The notes below the pieces were generated by a model, which saw only the letters and a list, made by a program, of their open reading frames with translations, searched no databases and was not told the DNA's origin. Below are positions 33,823 through 45,965 of a DNA stretch of 64,000 nt, piece after piece; the first letter of the stretch is position 1, and every line of letters begins with the position of its first letter. This stretch comes from Perognathus longimembris pacificus (lineage: Eukaryota; Chordata; Mammalia; Rodentia; Heteromyidae). The position numbers and the translations under genes are program-made. The DNA lies in NCBI RefSeq assembly GCF_023159225.1, contig NC_063172.1:35244832-35308831 (forward strand), written 5' to 3'.

Positions 33823-34424
33823 GCAAGTTCATTAGAAGGTGACTAGTCGATGAGTAGAATGCAAATTCATTTCTTATGTTTTAAAGATGTACTCTGTGGA
33901 ATTAGAAGCATATTATTAGATATGAATCTAAAAAAGAATAATAATATTTTATCTATTGCCTGAAATCCTCCAAAACAGCAACACATGACCCATCATACAC
34001 AAATTGATATCTTAAGGAAACAAAACCTCCTTGGGTCTTTGTGAGCAATGAGAAGATGTGAGGTTGACTGGGCACTTGTCAGTCATCTATATCAGACTGT
34101 AAGACATTAAAGATTAGAATAGGGTTTTATTTGAGTTACTAGAATTTTAGCACAGTCTCCTATGTTGCAGGTGTTGGATTACTGTTTAATGGTGTAAATT
34201 CCTATACAGAAAGACAAGCAATAATGACTATTTTTTTAATGACAATGAAGTGACCATTCTCTAAATTAAAGGCTTCTTACTGAATTTCTGACACTACAGA
34301 AGGTGAGTTTCATTGAGGGTTTATGAATCTCACTTTGAGTTAGTATAATTTCAGTATGCTGTACAGAGCCACTTACATTCGAGAGTTTTTTTTTCCCCTA
34401 AAACCTATTGCAATCTGTTTTTTT

Positions 34425-34646
34425 GCTTTTTGTTTTTTTTTCTTTTTTTGGCCAGTCCTAGGCTGTGAACTCAGGGCCTGAGCACTGTCCCTGGCTGCTT
34501 TTTTTTTGCTCAAGGCTAGCACTCTGCCACTTGAGCCACAGCGCCACTTCTGGCCATTTTCTGTATATGTGGTGCTGAGGAATCGAACCCAGGGCCTCAT
34601 GTATACGAGGCAAGCACTCTTGCCACTAGGCCATATTCCCAGCCCC
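34425..34646 (-). repeat. IDL-Geo SINE, complete
   Basis: Poly-T, antisense Geo (GCCAGTCCTAGGCTGTGAACTCAGGGCCTGAGC..GAGCCACAGCGCCAC), linker TGTATATGTGGTGCTGAGG, antisense IDL ending GGCCATATTCCCAGCCCC. Target-site duplication GCAATCTGTTTTTT lies at 34,410-34,423 and 34,647-34,660. Its low divergence marks it as a young copy. Confidence 0.95.
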
Positions 34647-34694
34647 GCAATCTGTTTTTTAATGAAGTTTTTTCCCAGTGCTGATTTCTCTCTC

Positions 34695-34695
<1 letters not shown>

Positions 34696-34751
<56 letters not shown>
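34696..34751. repeat. (GT)28 microsatellite
   Basis: A pure run, the first of two long GT tracts 192 bp apart. Confidence 0.97.
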
Positions 34752-34753
<2 letters not shown>

Positions 34754-34942
34754 CTCGTGGATTATAGTCACCTCAAAATATATTATAAATGGATCTTTCT
34801 TGTTTCCTAATTGTTTCATATGTCTTGTCTCATTCATTCATTCATTATTTTATCACATAACACTCAATCAAATAGCCTGAAGTGCCTGGAATAAATTTGT
34901 GGAGAAATCAACCAAGAAAATTTCAGATGCAAGGTCAGGAAC

Positions 34943-34943
<1 letters not shown>

Positions 34944-34993
<50 letters not shown>

Positions 34994-35000
34994 TGTGTGT
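34944..35000. repeat. (GT)n microsatellite, one interruption
   Basis: A long GT run with a single A interruption (TGTATGTG) near the right end. It is the second of the pair with 34,696-34,751. Confidence 0.97.
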
Positions 35001-36110
35001 TGCAATCAATTTTATTGGATTGAATCATATCATTAATGGAGAGAGTATGTACCAAAGAACAGGGGAAGGGCTCCAGAGAGGACAGTTCTCTTCCATACCC
35101 ATTGCTCATTTTCAGGACTATACTTGGCACCATACCTTGAAAGTAAAAGGCCTTGGGACCTGTTCTCATCTCATCTGAGACTCATTAGCCTGCATGTCCT
35201 GAATAATTGTAATTGGCTGCAGGTCTTTCAAGGGTGTAGGCTTTATCCTAATTGGACTTTGGAGGAAGAGGGCTAAACCTAGTGATTCACATACAGCCAA
35301 ATAGAATGAGACAACCTAGATTATTGTGTCATTTCTTCTATATTTCTGACCAATGTGTATAGTTGGTATTTATTTTATAGTAGTGTCAATATACAGTTTA
35401 AATTCTCATGTAACTTTTAGCAAACCAGAAAATCTGAAATTGATGTAATTAAAAATATATACTTAATCACAGAGTTTAAATATGTATAACGGAGGCATTC
35501 CTACAAAATCAGGGTTTTCACACTTTTGTGCCTAACATGAAATACATAAACTATTACAAGGGGCCATCCTAACAAATGGATATAAAGCAAAAAGCAGTGT
35601 TTCATAGTGATTTAATTGCTGTGTTCTTAGTTAAACACTAAATCTCAACAGAAAGTACTAGGAAATATCACAATAAGGAAAGATGAAGTATTTAAGAATA
35701 CTCTGAACAGAAAAATCTTGAGAGTGAACAATAACCAGTTTTTTGATGTTTGGTTCTAGTACTAAGCAGTATCCAGAGGTGTGTTGTGGCATCAAGACTC
35801 TTACATAACAATGCAACAATTCGCTAAGGCTAAGTATCAAGTATGGAGAAAAGCTTCATTCCAGACTTATAGTAAAGAGTGAACCAGAAAATGAAAAAGG
35901 AATTATTTTCCAAAAGTATTTAGATAACAAAAGCAATGCAATTAATAAGGATACTTTTACAAGATTAAAAAGTGAATCCTTCCATTTATAAGTTATTGAG
36001 CCCACTTTTACATCAACTCTACACAAACTTACAAAGAAAACAGCTAGAAGCAATGAATGTGCTAATTCAAACTCTGGCAAAATTGAATTCGGTAAAATGA
36101 GTCACAATTT
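35001..36110. other. unique DNA, nothing recognised
   Basis: AT-rich, with no repeats or exons recognised. Confidence 0.35.
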
Positions 36111-36121
36111 AAAAGTTCCAG

Positions 36122-36331
36122 CGGGGCTGGGGATATAGCCTAGTGGCAAGAGTGCCTGCCTCGGATACACGAGGCACTAGGTTCGATTCCCCAGCACCAC
36201 ATATACAGAAAAAACGGCCAGAAGCGGCGCTGTGGCTCACGTGGCAGAGTGCTAGCCTTGAGCGGGAAGAAGCCAGGGATAGTGCTCAGGCCCTGAGTCC
36301 AAGGCCCAGGACTGGCCAAAAAAATAAAAAA
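36122..36331 (+). repeat. IDL-Geo SINE, young, complete
   Basis: Sense orientation: GGGGCTGGGGATATAGCCTAGTGGC, an A-box-like TAGCCTAGTGG at 36,136-36,146, a perfect B box GTTCGATTCC at 36,181-36,190, the linker CATATACAGAAAA, then Geo ending CCCAGGACTGGCC and an A-rich tail. Target-site duplication AAAAGTTCCAG lies at 36,111-36,121 and 36,332-36,342. It differs from the copy at 58.84 kb at only a handful of positions. The intact Pol III boxes show it could once have been transcribed. Confidence 0.97.
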
Positions 36332-36379
36332 AAAAGTTCCAGGGAATTTTTAACCTATAAAAGCCTCTTTTATAAACCT

Positions 36380-36440
36380 CTTTCAAAATATGTATTTATT
36401 ATTATTAAGTAGTTGTATAAAGGAGTTGCCTCTTAATGAA
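36380..36440 (-). mobile_element. older L1 3' tip, fragment
   Basis: ATTATTATTAAGTAGTTGTATAAAGGAGTTGCCTCTTAATG is the antisense tip of the older L1 3'UTR type (compare 40,145 AGTTGTACAAAGGAGTTGCCATTCAAC). Confidence 0.5.
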
Positions 36441-39125
36441 TATAATTACTGCTGCTTTGCTATTCCTTGCAGTGTTCCAATCTGGGCACTGAAATGCACA
36501 CATGCAAATAGCTATCAGATGACCATATGAATGTAATTGCTCCTAATTTTTGTTTTGAGCTTCTTTTTGTGACCATGTCAGAGCCACTTTTACATCTATA
36601 TTCAAGAATAACCAGACAGTGCTTGTGGTTACTTTTGAGGACATAATATTCCCCATTACTATTATATACTGTATACATCAAACATTATTTCTAGACATAC
36701 TACCCCAAAATCAAGCAACTCTCTGTGGCTGCACTATGTAAAAAATAGATATATGGCTCTGACACACATTCATGCTACACTTATCTCAAAACAAAAACTA
36801 AAAAGTACTATAACAGGTGTGACATTCCATAACTACTACCTAACTGAATTATTACAAGCATTTCATAAGATGTTACTAAAGCAAACCTTTTTTTGGATAA
36901 TGTTCATAATAGAGAAGTTTAATAGTGTTAGCTCCTACTATTCATTTCTCATGGTAGTATACCTTGTCACTACAAAGTCATTAATAACCACAAACATTTT
37001 AATTTTGATTTTGATCACTTTATAAATTAGGATCAGTTTTAACTTACACATTTATGTGCATATAAGCACAAGCAACACATAAATCTTAAACTATGAAATT
37101 ATTACTCACTCTGTAATGTTTCACAGTTTTGTGTTCCTATCCTTGAATTAGGTAAGGAGAACCTTTTATTTCAGACAAAATGTTAAATTTATGAGCTGAA
37201 TTCACTGAGTTGATTTGATTTCTAACCCAGCTGATCATAAAAAACTAGCATTTTCCAAGAAAACAGAATATTTGAGGAAAGAGTTATTCTGTATCACCAC
37301 AGTATTTTACATTTTAATATTGACAGCAAAAACAAAACAACACAAAAGTAGCACAATTACTAATCATGATTTTACAGTTTGAAAATTATACAAATCATAC
37401 AAAATGAACAAGAATGGAGAACTCTTGGATGTGTTCCTTTTATTTCCTTTTCATAAGGATTTCTTTGAATTTTCAAGGTTTTCTTCTATTTGTATACCCT
37501 GCCTATTCTTTTCTTCATTTTTAACTCACATGTGAAGAATTTCAGGACAATTTTCTGTCTTCAAATAATGTTAAGATGTTTTCTACAAAACTATTTTTTT
37601 TCTGTAAGAATAAAGATCCAAATACTTAGGACCACTGGGAATTTATAGGGTGCGTGAGCATGCAGGAGTGTTTGTATTGAGGATATTTCTGCACAAAATG
37701 AGTGGCCCATCTGCTTCTGGGAAAATAGTTGAATTCTATTTCTTCTATTATTTTATTCTATTTCTTTTATTTCTATTTCTTTTCCTTCTTAAATATTTTT
37801 ATAGTTCTATATTCCATAGTTCTGACTGCACTGAATCCAGAATATTAATTTTAAAAAAATGAAAGTAAAGCAGGAAGTTGACTATTACTGATTGGTAGAT
37901 AGTAAGAGGGCAGCTAAGCTGAGGCTGTGGCCTCATTCGCAGTGGGGAACCTCTCCTTAGTACTCCAACCTTAACCTTAATATTCTGGATCACTCTCTCC
38001 TCTCTAAGACTCTGGAATCAGTCCTGTCTCTAGTCTGGGGCATAATCATAAGGAGCTCTAGATAGTACTGTGATTCAAGATTGAGTAGGACTGGGCACTT
38101 CTTCTAATTCATGCTCTGTTCTCTGGAAATATTTGGTTTTGCTTTCCTTTTGGTCTTTAGATATCTTAAGTCCTCCTTAAGCTTCTGCTCTGGCAGTTTC
38201 CTACACTCTAGAACTTTAATGTTTTCTCTCCTTCCTTTACTCTTCTCTGGTTTGCTTTGTTTGTTTGTTTGTGTTTTGTTTGTTTAGGCTGGCATATCAT
38301 TTGAGAAATAAGTCTTGTCTATTACTTCTCTAGTCACTCATCCTGACTCTATCCCACTTTTGATAATGGTTTTCTGTGTGCTCTTTCTTCCAGTTGTTGA
38401 ATATCTGTTTGTCTATATCCTCTATCATTTTCATTTAATTATACTTTCTAGTAGGCATCTTTTTTCTCACAATGGTGCCTTTTTATTGTTTTACTATATT
38501 TTGTGTCTAACCTTTGAATTTATATCTCTTGTGTGCTTGCTCTATGCTAAAAGCTTAACTTACTTGAACATTCAGAACCCTCAGTTTTGAAACGGTTTGT
38601 TCTCCACAATTCCTTACTGTTAATTATAACACTACCAAGAAAAAGCAGAAACTTCTTTTTTCAAATGATACTGGCAATGTATCATTATATATTTGGTGGA
38701 AAGTTTCCTCACCATTGAATCACAAGCCATGGATTAGAGAACTCTACATAGTCTTATACATATAAGACTACATAGTATAAGACTCTACATAGTATTATAA
38801 ACTCTTTTGACATTTAATTTGTAATGCAACAATGTGTGTATTTTTAATTCTGGTGCATTCATATCTTACTTGAGACCTGTTTTATCATAGGTTCATTAGA
38901 TGTGTCCATCTTTCAAATCCTTATGATGTTTACAGAAACTCAGAGAGATAGTATGAGAAATTGCTTCTTGAAAAATGATTGCTTTGGTAAGCTCATTCAT
39001 GTATTTCAAAACATAGCAAACACTAAGTGTAAAAGCAGTTATTCTTTATTTTGTTTATCACATAAAATAGCTGATACTTTGCTGTACCTTGAAACTGAAT
39101 TAATCAGAGTTGCTCAGGGATTTTC
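36441..39125. other. unique AT-rich DNA
   Basis: About 2.7 kb without recognised transposons. Low-complexity patches are a T/C-rich run at 37,735-37,800, a (GTTT)n run at 38,258-38,287, and an ATAAGACTCTACATAGT inverted/tandem cluster at 38,735-38,800. Open frames here are short and AT-driven. Confidence 0.4.
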
Positions 39126-39140
39126 CTCAATTTTATTCTT

Positions 39141-39386
39141 TTTTTTTTGGGGGGGGGGGGGGACGGGGGAGCAGTCCTGGGGCTTGAACTCAGGGCCTGG
39201 AACTTTCCCTATGTCTCTCTATACTCAAATCTAGTGCTCTACCACTTGAGCCACAACACCACTTCCAGCTTTTTCTGAGTAGTTTACTGCAGATAAGAGT
39301 CTCACAGTCTTTCCCACCCTTGGCTGGCTCAGATCTCAGCCTCCTGAGTAACTATGATTATAGGCATGAGCCACCAGCACCAGGCT
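39141..39386 (-). repeat. 7SL-Geo composite SINE with perfect TSD
   Basis: Poly-T then a 13-14-base G run, antisense Geo (GCAGTCCTGGGGCTTGAACTCAGGGCCTGG..CACTTGAGCCACAACACCACTTCC), linker AGTTTACTGCAGATAAGAGTCTCACAG, antisense 7SL-like arm (CAGATCTCAGCCTCCTGAGTAACTATGATTATAGGCATGAGCCACCAGC). A 15-bp target duplication CTCAATTTTATTCTT lies at 39,126-39,140 and 39,387-39,401. It is the best-preserved copy for defining this family's boundaries. Confidence 0.93.
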
Positions 39387-39539
39387 CTCAATTTTATTCT
39401 TGAATGCTATCTTTGGGCATTTTGCCTGCCACATTCATTGCAATGGATTAATAATCTACTATACTTAATAAGCCATAGGTTTGGAACTGTGAGATTAATA
39501 TGCATAACAAGATTTAATTCTCACAAAAGTTTTGGTGTG

Positions 39540-39740
39540 TATGTATATGCCAGTCCTGGGACTTGAACACAAGGCTTCAGGACTTCCAGTTTTGTTTTGT
39601 TTTTGTTTGTTTTCCTCAGGGCTGGCACTCTACAACTTGAACCACATCTACACTTCTACATTCTTGCTGGTTAATTGGAGATGAGTCTCACAGATTCTTC
39701 TGACTTGGCTGACTTCAAACTGTGATCCTCAGATCTCATA
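39540..39740 (-). repeat. 7SL-Geo composite SINE, diverged
   Basis: GCCAGTCCTGGGACTTGAACACAAGG..GGGCTGGCACTCTACAACTTGAACCACATC, linker CTGGTTAATTGGAGATGAGTCTCACAG, partial antisense 7SL arm ending CAGATCTCATAC. It carries a GTTTT-rich expansion inside Geo. Confidence 0.8.
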
Positions 39741-40119
39741 CAGAGTATTTTTTTGGAGTAAAAGGACTAATACTGAAGTAGGTTTTCTAGTTTGTCCCAG
39801 AAGTCAGAAAATGGGAAGAATTTCCTTGGAACTCCACATACTGCCTGGCTATTTGCTTTCATGCTGGGAACAAACCTGTTAATAGTTTTCATAAGTGTGA
39901 CATTCCCATGAGGTGAAAGTAGTGTTCTCCCTTTCAGACTTCCTATGTTCTTTCCCTGTGTCTCCCTTGGAAGAAGAAATCAAGGCAATAAGGAACTCTT
40001 TCCCTGTTTCCACTCAGGAATGACTATCAACAATGTGAACAAATAGAAGTAAGTCCTGTCTAAGCCTTTTAAGACCATCCAATATGTTCTAATCAACTTT
40101 TCAAAATAAAATCATTTTA

Positions 40120-40700
40120 AATATACTTTTATTTTGTCTAGCCAGTTGTACAAAGGAGTTGCCATTCAACAGAGCAGTTTATGAACACAGTGCCTCTTGA
40201 GCAATGTCACCCCTCTGATTTCACACTTCCCTCATTTTTCTTACTTTTTAGGTTATATATTGAATGTTTTTGCCACTTAACAAAGCAATTTATGCATACA
40301 ATGCATCTTGATCTGCATCAGCCTTCAACATCTTCATCCCTCTTCCACCCATCCCTTGCCTTATTTTTCTCAGGTCTGTGGCATATACAATGCATTCTTG
40401 CCTGCATTCTACTCATTTCTCCCATTGATTCTTCTACTCCTCTCCTATTGATCACCTCTCCCCCTTGCAAGTACCCATTTCCTAGAATTCATTTTGCTAC
40501 TGTTGACTTAATCTTTCTAGAGAGTTATATTATTTGCACTCTCCATAGATTCTATTATATTTCAGTTCATTCATTTATAACCACTTGGGTGCCACCCAGT
40601 GTGCTTAATTCTAGATTTATAGGTATACATTCTAGTTCCCACTAATAAGGGAAACTATGCAGCCTGTGTTTCTCTGGGTCTAGCTTATTCCACATTTGAG
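40120..40700 (-). mobile_element. older-type L1 3' end, about 580 bp
   Basis: Antisense to the older L1 copies at 54.6-56.1 kb: CAGTTGTACAAAGGAGTTGCCATTC, AACAAAGCAATTTATGCATACAATGCA, GGGTGCCACCCAGTGTGCTTAATTCTAGATTTATAGG, GTTCCCACTAATAAGGGAAAC, and CTCTGGGTCTAGCTTATTCC. The long open frame across it (40,181-40,645, plus) is antisense to the element and not a gene. Confidence 0.85.
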
Positions 40701-43700
40701 ACAACAACAATATCTTCAAGAATACACAGTAAGTTCTATGTGCTAAACCAAGCTTTCTTTTAATTCCTTTCTGGAAGTGAATTGGCATAACCCTTATAGC
40801 AACACTGAGAGTGGGGGTACTATTTATGCATATATGTGTGTGTGAACTATTTAACCAATGACAAGTAATGTGGCAAAAATCATACTGATGCAGATTTTCC
40901 TTCCAAAGTCCCATTGCAAATGAAAATGGGGGATATCTCTCTCTTATAATTGAGGAATTTTTATCTCTGGACTAATTCAACAGATTCTTGTTATATAACT
41001 GAATTTAGTGATCACATTGTTTATTGTAATAGTTTTTTTTTTTTACTTTATGAGACTGAGAAAGCACTTGGGCATCTGCAAAGTTGGTACAATGTGTGAT
41101 TCTGTCTGTCTAAAAACAGAAGATAGAAAAGTAATCACTTCTTTGTCTGAAGCTATTGCATTGCTGGTGACCTCCATCCCTCTTCCCATCTTTTCACCTT
41201 CTATTCCCATTTCCTGCACAGGCCTTCCCTGCCCCCACCCTGAAGACCATCCCTGGTGTCCGGAAGACCTTATGAATTATCCTCAACTGGACAGATTTAA
41301 GTTCTAAGGTCCATTAATACTTTGAGTATTGGCTAATATGTTTGTCTGATCTTGCATTTGAATGCATTTTCCTACTATCGAATTCCCAAATTGTTTTAAA
41401 TTCTCCATTAAGATCATTTGGGGTGTTTAAAAATGCATGACGGTGTGATGCCTCTTGATGTGAACCTGTCAGTCACTGTCGATGGCCGCAGTCGGAGGCT
41501 CAGTTGAGGAGGATCTGAGTTACTGCTGGACTTAAGTGGAGCATTACAGAATCCTCAATAGCCTGAGTGATACCTTAACATGTCTCTAATTTAATGCCTT
41601 TATCAGCTAATTCAGTTTCTTGCCTACATTATACTGTTTTTCTGCAGTGCAATGGACTGCTGACATAAATAGACAAGACAATAGATAAGACAAAATATTT
41701 CTCAGTGAAACTCTACCAGTTTGTGAAACATGCACTAAAAATAAGCCTGAATTCTGAAGTGAACCCTTTTCAAAGAGCATTTGAACCCCTTTTCAAAAGT
41801 ATTCAAGGAAAAAAATAAAGAGAAATGATTGAGATAAAATTTCCAAACGGCTATTTTTCTTCAAAATAAATCCAGAATATAGTCTATTTTTGAGAAAACA
41901 TCCAGAACAACTCAAAGTGAATGGAAGTGGTGGTGGTTCAGGAAAATTCAGAAGGTCTCTTCTGAAACTCAAATGATCAGCCACGCTGGGTTGCCAGCTA
42001 CTTCACTCTTCTGTTTTGAATTATAACCATGGAGAACCAGACTGGACCAATCCAACAAACTGTGACATTTGTTGAATTTTCTATAAAGGGAAATAGAAAT
42101 CGAGGTCTGTTTTCCTTGCACTGCAATATGAGACCAAAATCTTTCAGCACCACTTACTACTCCAAAAATAAAGCAATCTTGTTGGTAGCAATTTGGTGCT
42201 CTCACTTGCTGAGATAAGTTTACTGACGCTGGGTGTTTGGATTATATTGAGCTTTAAGGTATTTGTTTGGGAAATAATGGCTTCAATACCTTGCCTGAGT
42301 CATGGACTTGAACATGTGTGGACTGAGTGATCGTTGTTTATAACCTTGCTGCAATTGCAAAGGGCTAGTTGTAGCACTTGCTAGTTTGGTGGTCCCTTTA
42401 GACACATACATCTATTAGCTAGTAATACTGCATAGCTTAGATATCATCCAGCTAGGATACTTTCCTCATATGAGCACATTTAGTTGGAATTACTTTTAAA
42501 TTTCGTGATATTTGGGAACAAAGGTAATACTGTGTAATAATGCCTTACTTTGCGCTTTTTTTCCACCCTTAAGAAATGTTCTTAGAAGTGTCTTTTCCTG
42601 ATAGTAAAACTGAAGCCAGTTGACTCAGAGCTCAGAGGAATTCACTGAGGTTGAGCCCCAAAGGGCTCCATGATGCTATGCTGATACTCTGACCGACTGA
42701 GGATGCCCCCTCCCTATTGCTCTCATTTTGAAGAGAGACACTTCAGTGGTCACAATACAGCTCTCTGCTATGGGTTCAGGGTATTATACTCCACAGCAGG
42801 ACTCCTTTTTATCCTGCAGGGAAATAGGCTTCCATTATAACCCTCAGCTCCCTGCAAGAACACAGTTAAGGACTGAATTAAGCTATTGCCCACAATTGCA
42901 AAAAATTGGATGCAACGTCTTTCCGTTCCTTTTGAAGATATAATGACAATACATAAGGCTTACTTGAAGTGGAACAAATGTACTCAGCAGGCTGATGGGA
43001 GCATAAATCTGTCCATGACAACTGTAATAGAGTTATGCAGGCTACTGCTTGTTAATCAAGAGTTTAAGTCTTAGGCTGAATAATCAAATTCTATTGATTT
43101 TTGTTTTTTTGAACATCAAATCGAACTTTCCTTTTCTCCCACAGAGTTGACACTGCTCATCTCCCTTTAAAAAAAAATCTCTCTTCATGTTTGCTCATCT
43201 TTAATGTAAATGTACCTTATGGATTGTTGAACTTTCTAGAGACTCCTGCTGTGTTGATTAATTGCTAATGAATGCTAATGAAGGAGTGAGGTGAATCTAC
43301 ACTATGATGTATTTAAGGGATGATTGATTAGATTTAGCACTGGCTGTCAGGAGAGTACTTACCGCAAGAACAACAAGTCCATAAATATGCACAGAGTGGT
43401 TGGCAATCTCCCTCTGTGACTCTCTTTGGCCTTTCCAGTCAAGTTCCTGGACTCATTTCCTTGGAGAAAAGACTAACCTTTTAGCTTTTGTAACTGAAAT
43501 ACATTTTCTTGTAAAAAAAAAAAAAGATAGTAATTTTGCTAATGGATTATAATAAAAAATTGATAACCAGTAGATATTTAATTGTTAAATACTTGACAGA
43601 GATTTTTTAAAAGGTAAAATGGATTCTTAGTAAGGACAGAATATATACTTGAAAACAAGAATAACAAATTAACTCTCCTTTTGAACAGGGTAGTGTTCTG

Positions 43701-45539
43701 TGATTGTTTAATAGATATGGTATATTCATTTCTTTAAGAATGGATGTCCACTGATCATATTCTATGACCTGAATAAATGTGGTTCTACAGGTGAATCCTG
43801 TTCTTAGTCAATTTTTTATTCCAGTAGGTAACAGCTACCAGGAGCAATAGGGATCAGCAAAGATATCCCCAAATGCAAAATTCTTTGAGGTTTCATATCC
43901 TTAAAGAAAAACAAAACTCAAGGAACAGAAAAGATATAAGTGGTGACTCTAAGAGAAGAAATCAGAAGATCTCTGAGAGAAAATATTGTTTTATAATGAA
44001 ATCATGACTTGTAGGTCACCTAAGGTATGCATCCTGAACCTAGGAAAAGAAGTTCATCATGGGCAGGCTTGGCAAGTGTTCAAATCCCAAAGGCTAAGGG
44101 CTAAGGTTCTAATTCTCACCTTAGAAACCATTGGTTTCCAAAATAATGTAAGCTTATTAGTAACAGGTTCTTAACTGCTTTTACTAAAGCATCACAGATT
44201 CCGTACTTTGGCACACAATCTAACAGCAGGTTAAAAGCTGGGCATTCTTGCTTCCAATTTGCCATAGCTTTTGTCTAAGATATTCTCTCTATAGTTACTT
44301 TGCAAGCACCTTGAGTTTCAAGAAAGAGAGGACAGATTAATAACATCTTCATAACAAGGGATGGAAACTACTACTAAGAAACAGTAGAGCCTAGAACAGC
44401 CCACCCCCAAAAGATGACAATTATCTGTAATAATGAAGCTGCACTTGGAGCAGGAGGAATCTTCTCATGTCACTTGATGTCAGCAAAACTTCTGTGGAAC
44501 CCAGGGGAACCAGAACTGAGATAATGACCAACCAGGCCATATCTATAACAGAGACACTTCAACTCTGTTAACCTTTGCCTTCTTCAGTCTCAAATTCTTC
44601 CTTTACTTAAATTGTAATCTCCTGTCATTACCTCAAAGAAGACTGAAGATGAACTGATGTTTGACTTTCCATGACATATCCATGCCATATAATAAACCTC
44701 TTTTTCTTCCTCCCTTACCTCATTTCTCTCTATTGGCATACAGAAGTCAGACCTCAAATAATCTTTTCCTAATAAACATCATTTTTGCTGTTTCCTGTCT
44801 TAGCTGTTTGTATTCTCTTGCTGAATATGAGGACCTAGGCATATAGCATTGGTAACTCTCCTGTAACAAACCAAAACTTGGGTCTACTTAGTGATAAAAA
44901 AAAATCTCCTTGAGTCCTCTCCTTTGCTGAAGAGAACTGAAAGAAGCAAACATGGATCCATAATTAAGAAACATTAACATTTTTGAGTTTAAATAGATTA
45001 GGATACCTCTTTCTTCTGAGTGGTTTCTGAATAAATTGAGGTAATAGAAGAAAAGCATATCAGCTAGAGACTGTATTAAGTCCTCCAATGTAGAGTGGAG
45101 AGCATGAATTTGGTCCATGGGACCAGAATGCTTCATGTTATAAGTTATCAAATACCAGATCACACACAGGTAGGACTGATGACACTTAGGCTCCTGTGTG
45201 AGGAAAGGGGAAATGCTATAACATGTTCTTGACAGGATGAACAGTCAGAGGAGAAAATTTGTTTCTTTAGGTAGCCACTTCCCAAAACAAATCTATCTAT
45301 CTAGTTCACTAGGAAAAAGAAAAGAAAATCTTCTTTCCAAAAGAAAGGGGAATATGGGAGAAGAGCATTACTGTAAATTAAGACAAATATTGATATGATC
45401 TATTATGTCAGTGAAAACCTACTTTATTTTCCAAAAATGAGAGGAAAATTCTTTAAATGTTACCATGAGAAGAAGGCATCTTGCCAGTACTAAGAAGCAC
45501 AGTCTCAGATACATTCTCCAATTCAGTAATACTTAAGCT
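40701..45539. other. longest nearly repeat-free stretch
   Basis: About 4.8 kb with almost no recognised transposons. 41,385-41,445 (TCATTTGGGGTGTTTAAAAATGCATGA) weakly resembles a hAT-Charlie end. 44,500-44,850 contains AATAAACCTCTTTTTCTTCC, as in some LTR polyadenylation regions. 43,252-43,335 is rich in homeodomain-like ATTA/TGATTGAT cores. No exon could be defended; the open frames are 60-100 codons and anonymous. Confidence 0.45.
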
Positions 45540-45556
45540 CAAAATCTATTCCTAGA
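45540..45556 (+). repeat. target-site duplication, left copy (L1)
   Basis: CAAAATCTATTCCTAGA, identical to 53,048-53,064. It defines the left edge of the full-length L1. Confidence 0.95.
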
Positions 45557-45567
45557 AGGTCCCGGAG

Positions 45568-45577
45568 AAGATGGCGG
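45568..45577 (+). promoter_or_regulatory. YY1-like site at L1 5' end
   Basis: AAGATGGCGG, 11 bp into the element. Human L1 has a YY1 site in the same place, where it helps set the transcription start. Confidence 0.6.
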
Positions 45578-45965
45578 AGAAGCAACAGTGCCCTAGCTGA
45601 GCTCCCTCCAACAGCGCAGTTTTCCCACCCCAGAGAAACTTTTACCGCTAGATAGACAGCTCAAATAAATTCTAACAGTACAGGGATTCAGGCCAGGAAG
45701 GAAAAATCAACTTAGGTGGTCTGAAAACACAGATTTGAGTCCAGGCGGAGTCCCAACACCACGCCAGGGTTGGCGCAGGCACTGTGCTGCGCACCCTGTG
45801 CAGCTCAACGGAGACCAGGGAGAAATTCACCAGATGGCAGTGTACAGACAGATCGCAGGCTGAGCATGGACGGGCTGAAATCGCAGAGACAGCATGAGTA
45901 CTCCCATGAAAGACAGTCTCACTCGCGCCCAAAGAGCAGCTCCTCCCCCAACTGTCTGAGCAAAG

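Noticed and set aside
34373..34880. Long open frames of 154 (minus) and 124 (plus) codons
   Set aside because: They consist of an IDL-Geo SINE read through plus a translated (GT)28 microsatellite (Thr-His or Cys-Val repeats). Neither is a gene.
36122..36210. tRNA-Ala-like gene with A and B boxes
   Set aside because: The head of the IDL-Geo SINE retains Pol III boxes, but it continues into the Geo monomer with an A tail and target duplication, and no tRNA cloverleaf was evident.
40181..40645. 154-codon plus-strand open frame
   Set aside because: It lies entirely within the antisense strand of an older L1 3'UTR, and the composition (pyrimidine-rich strand) explains the lack of stops.
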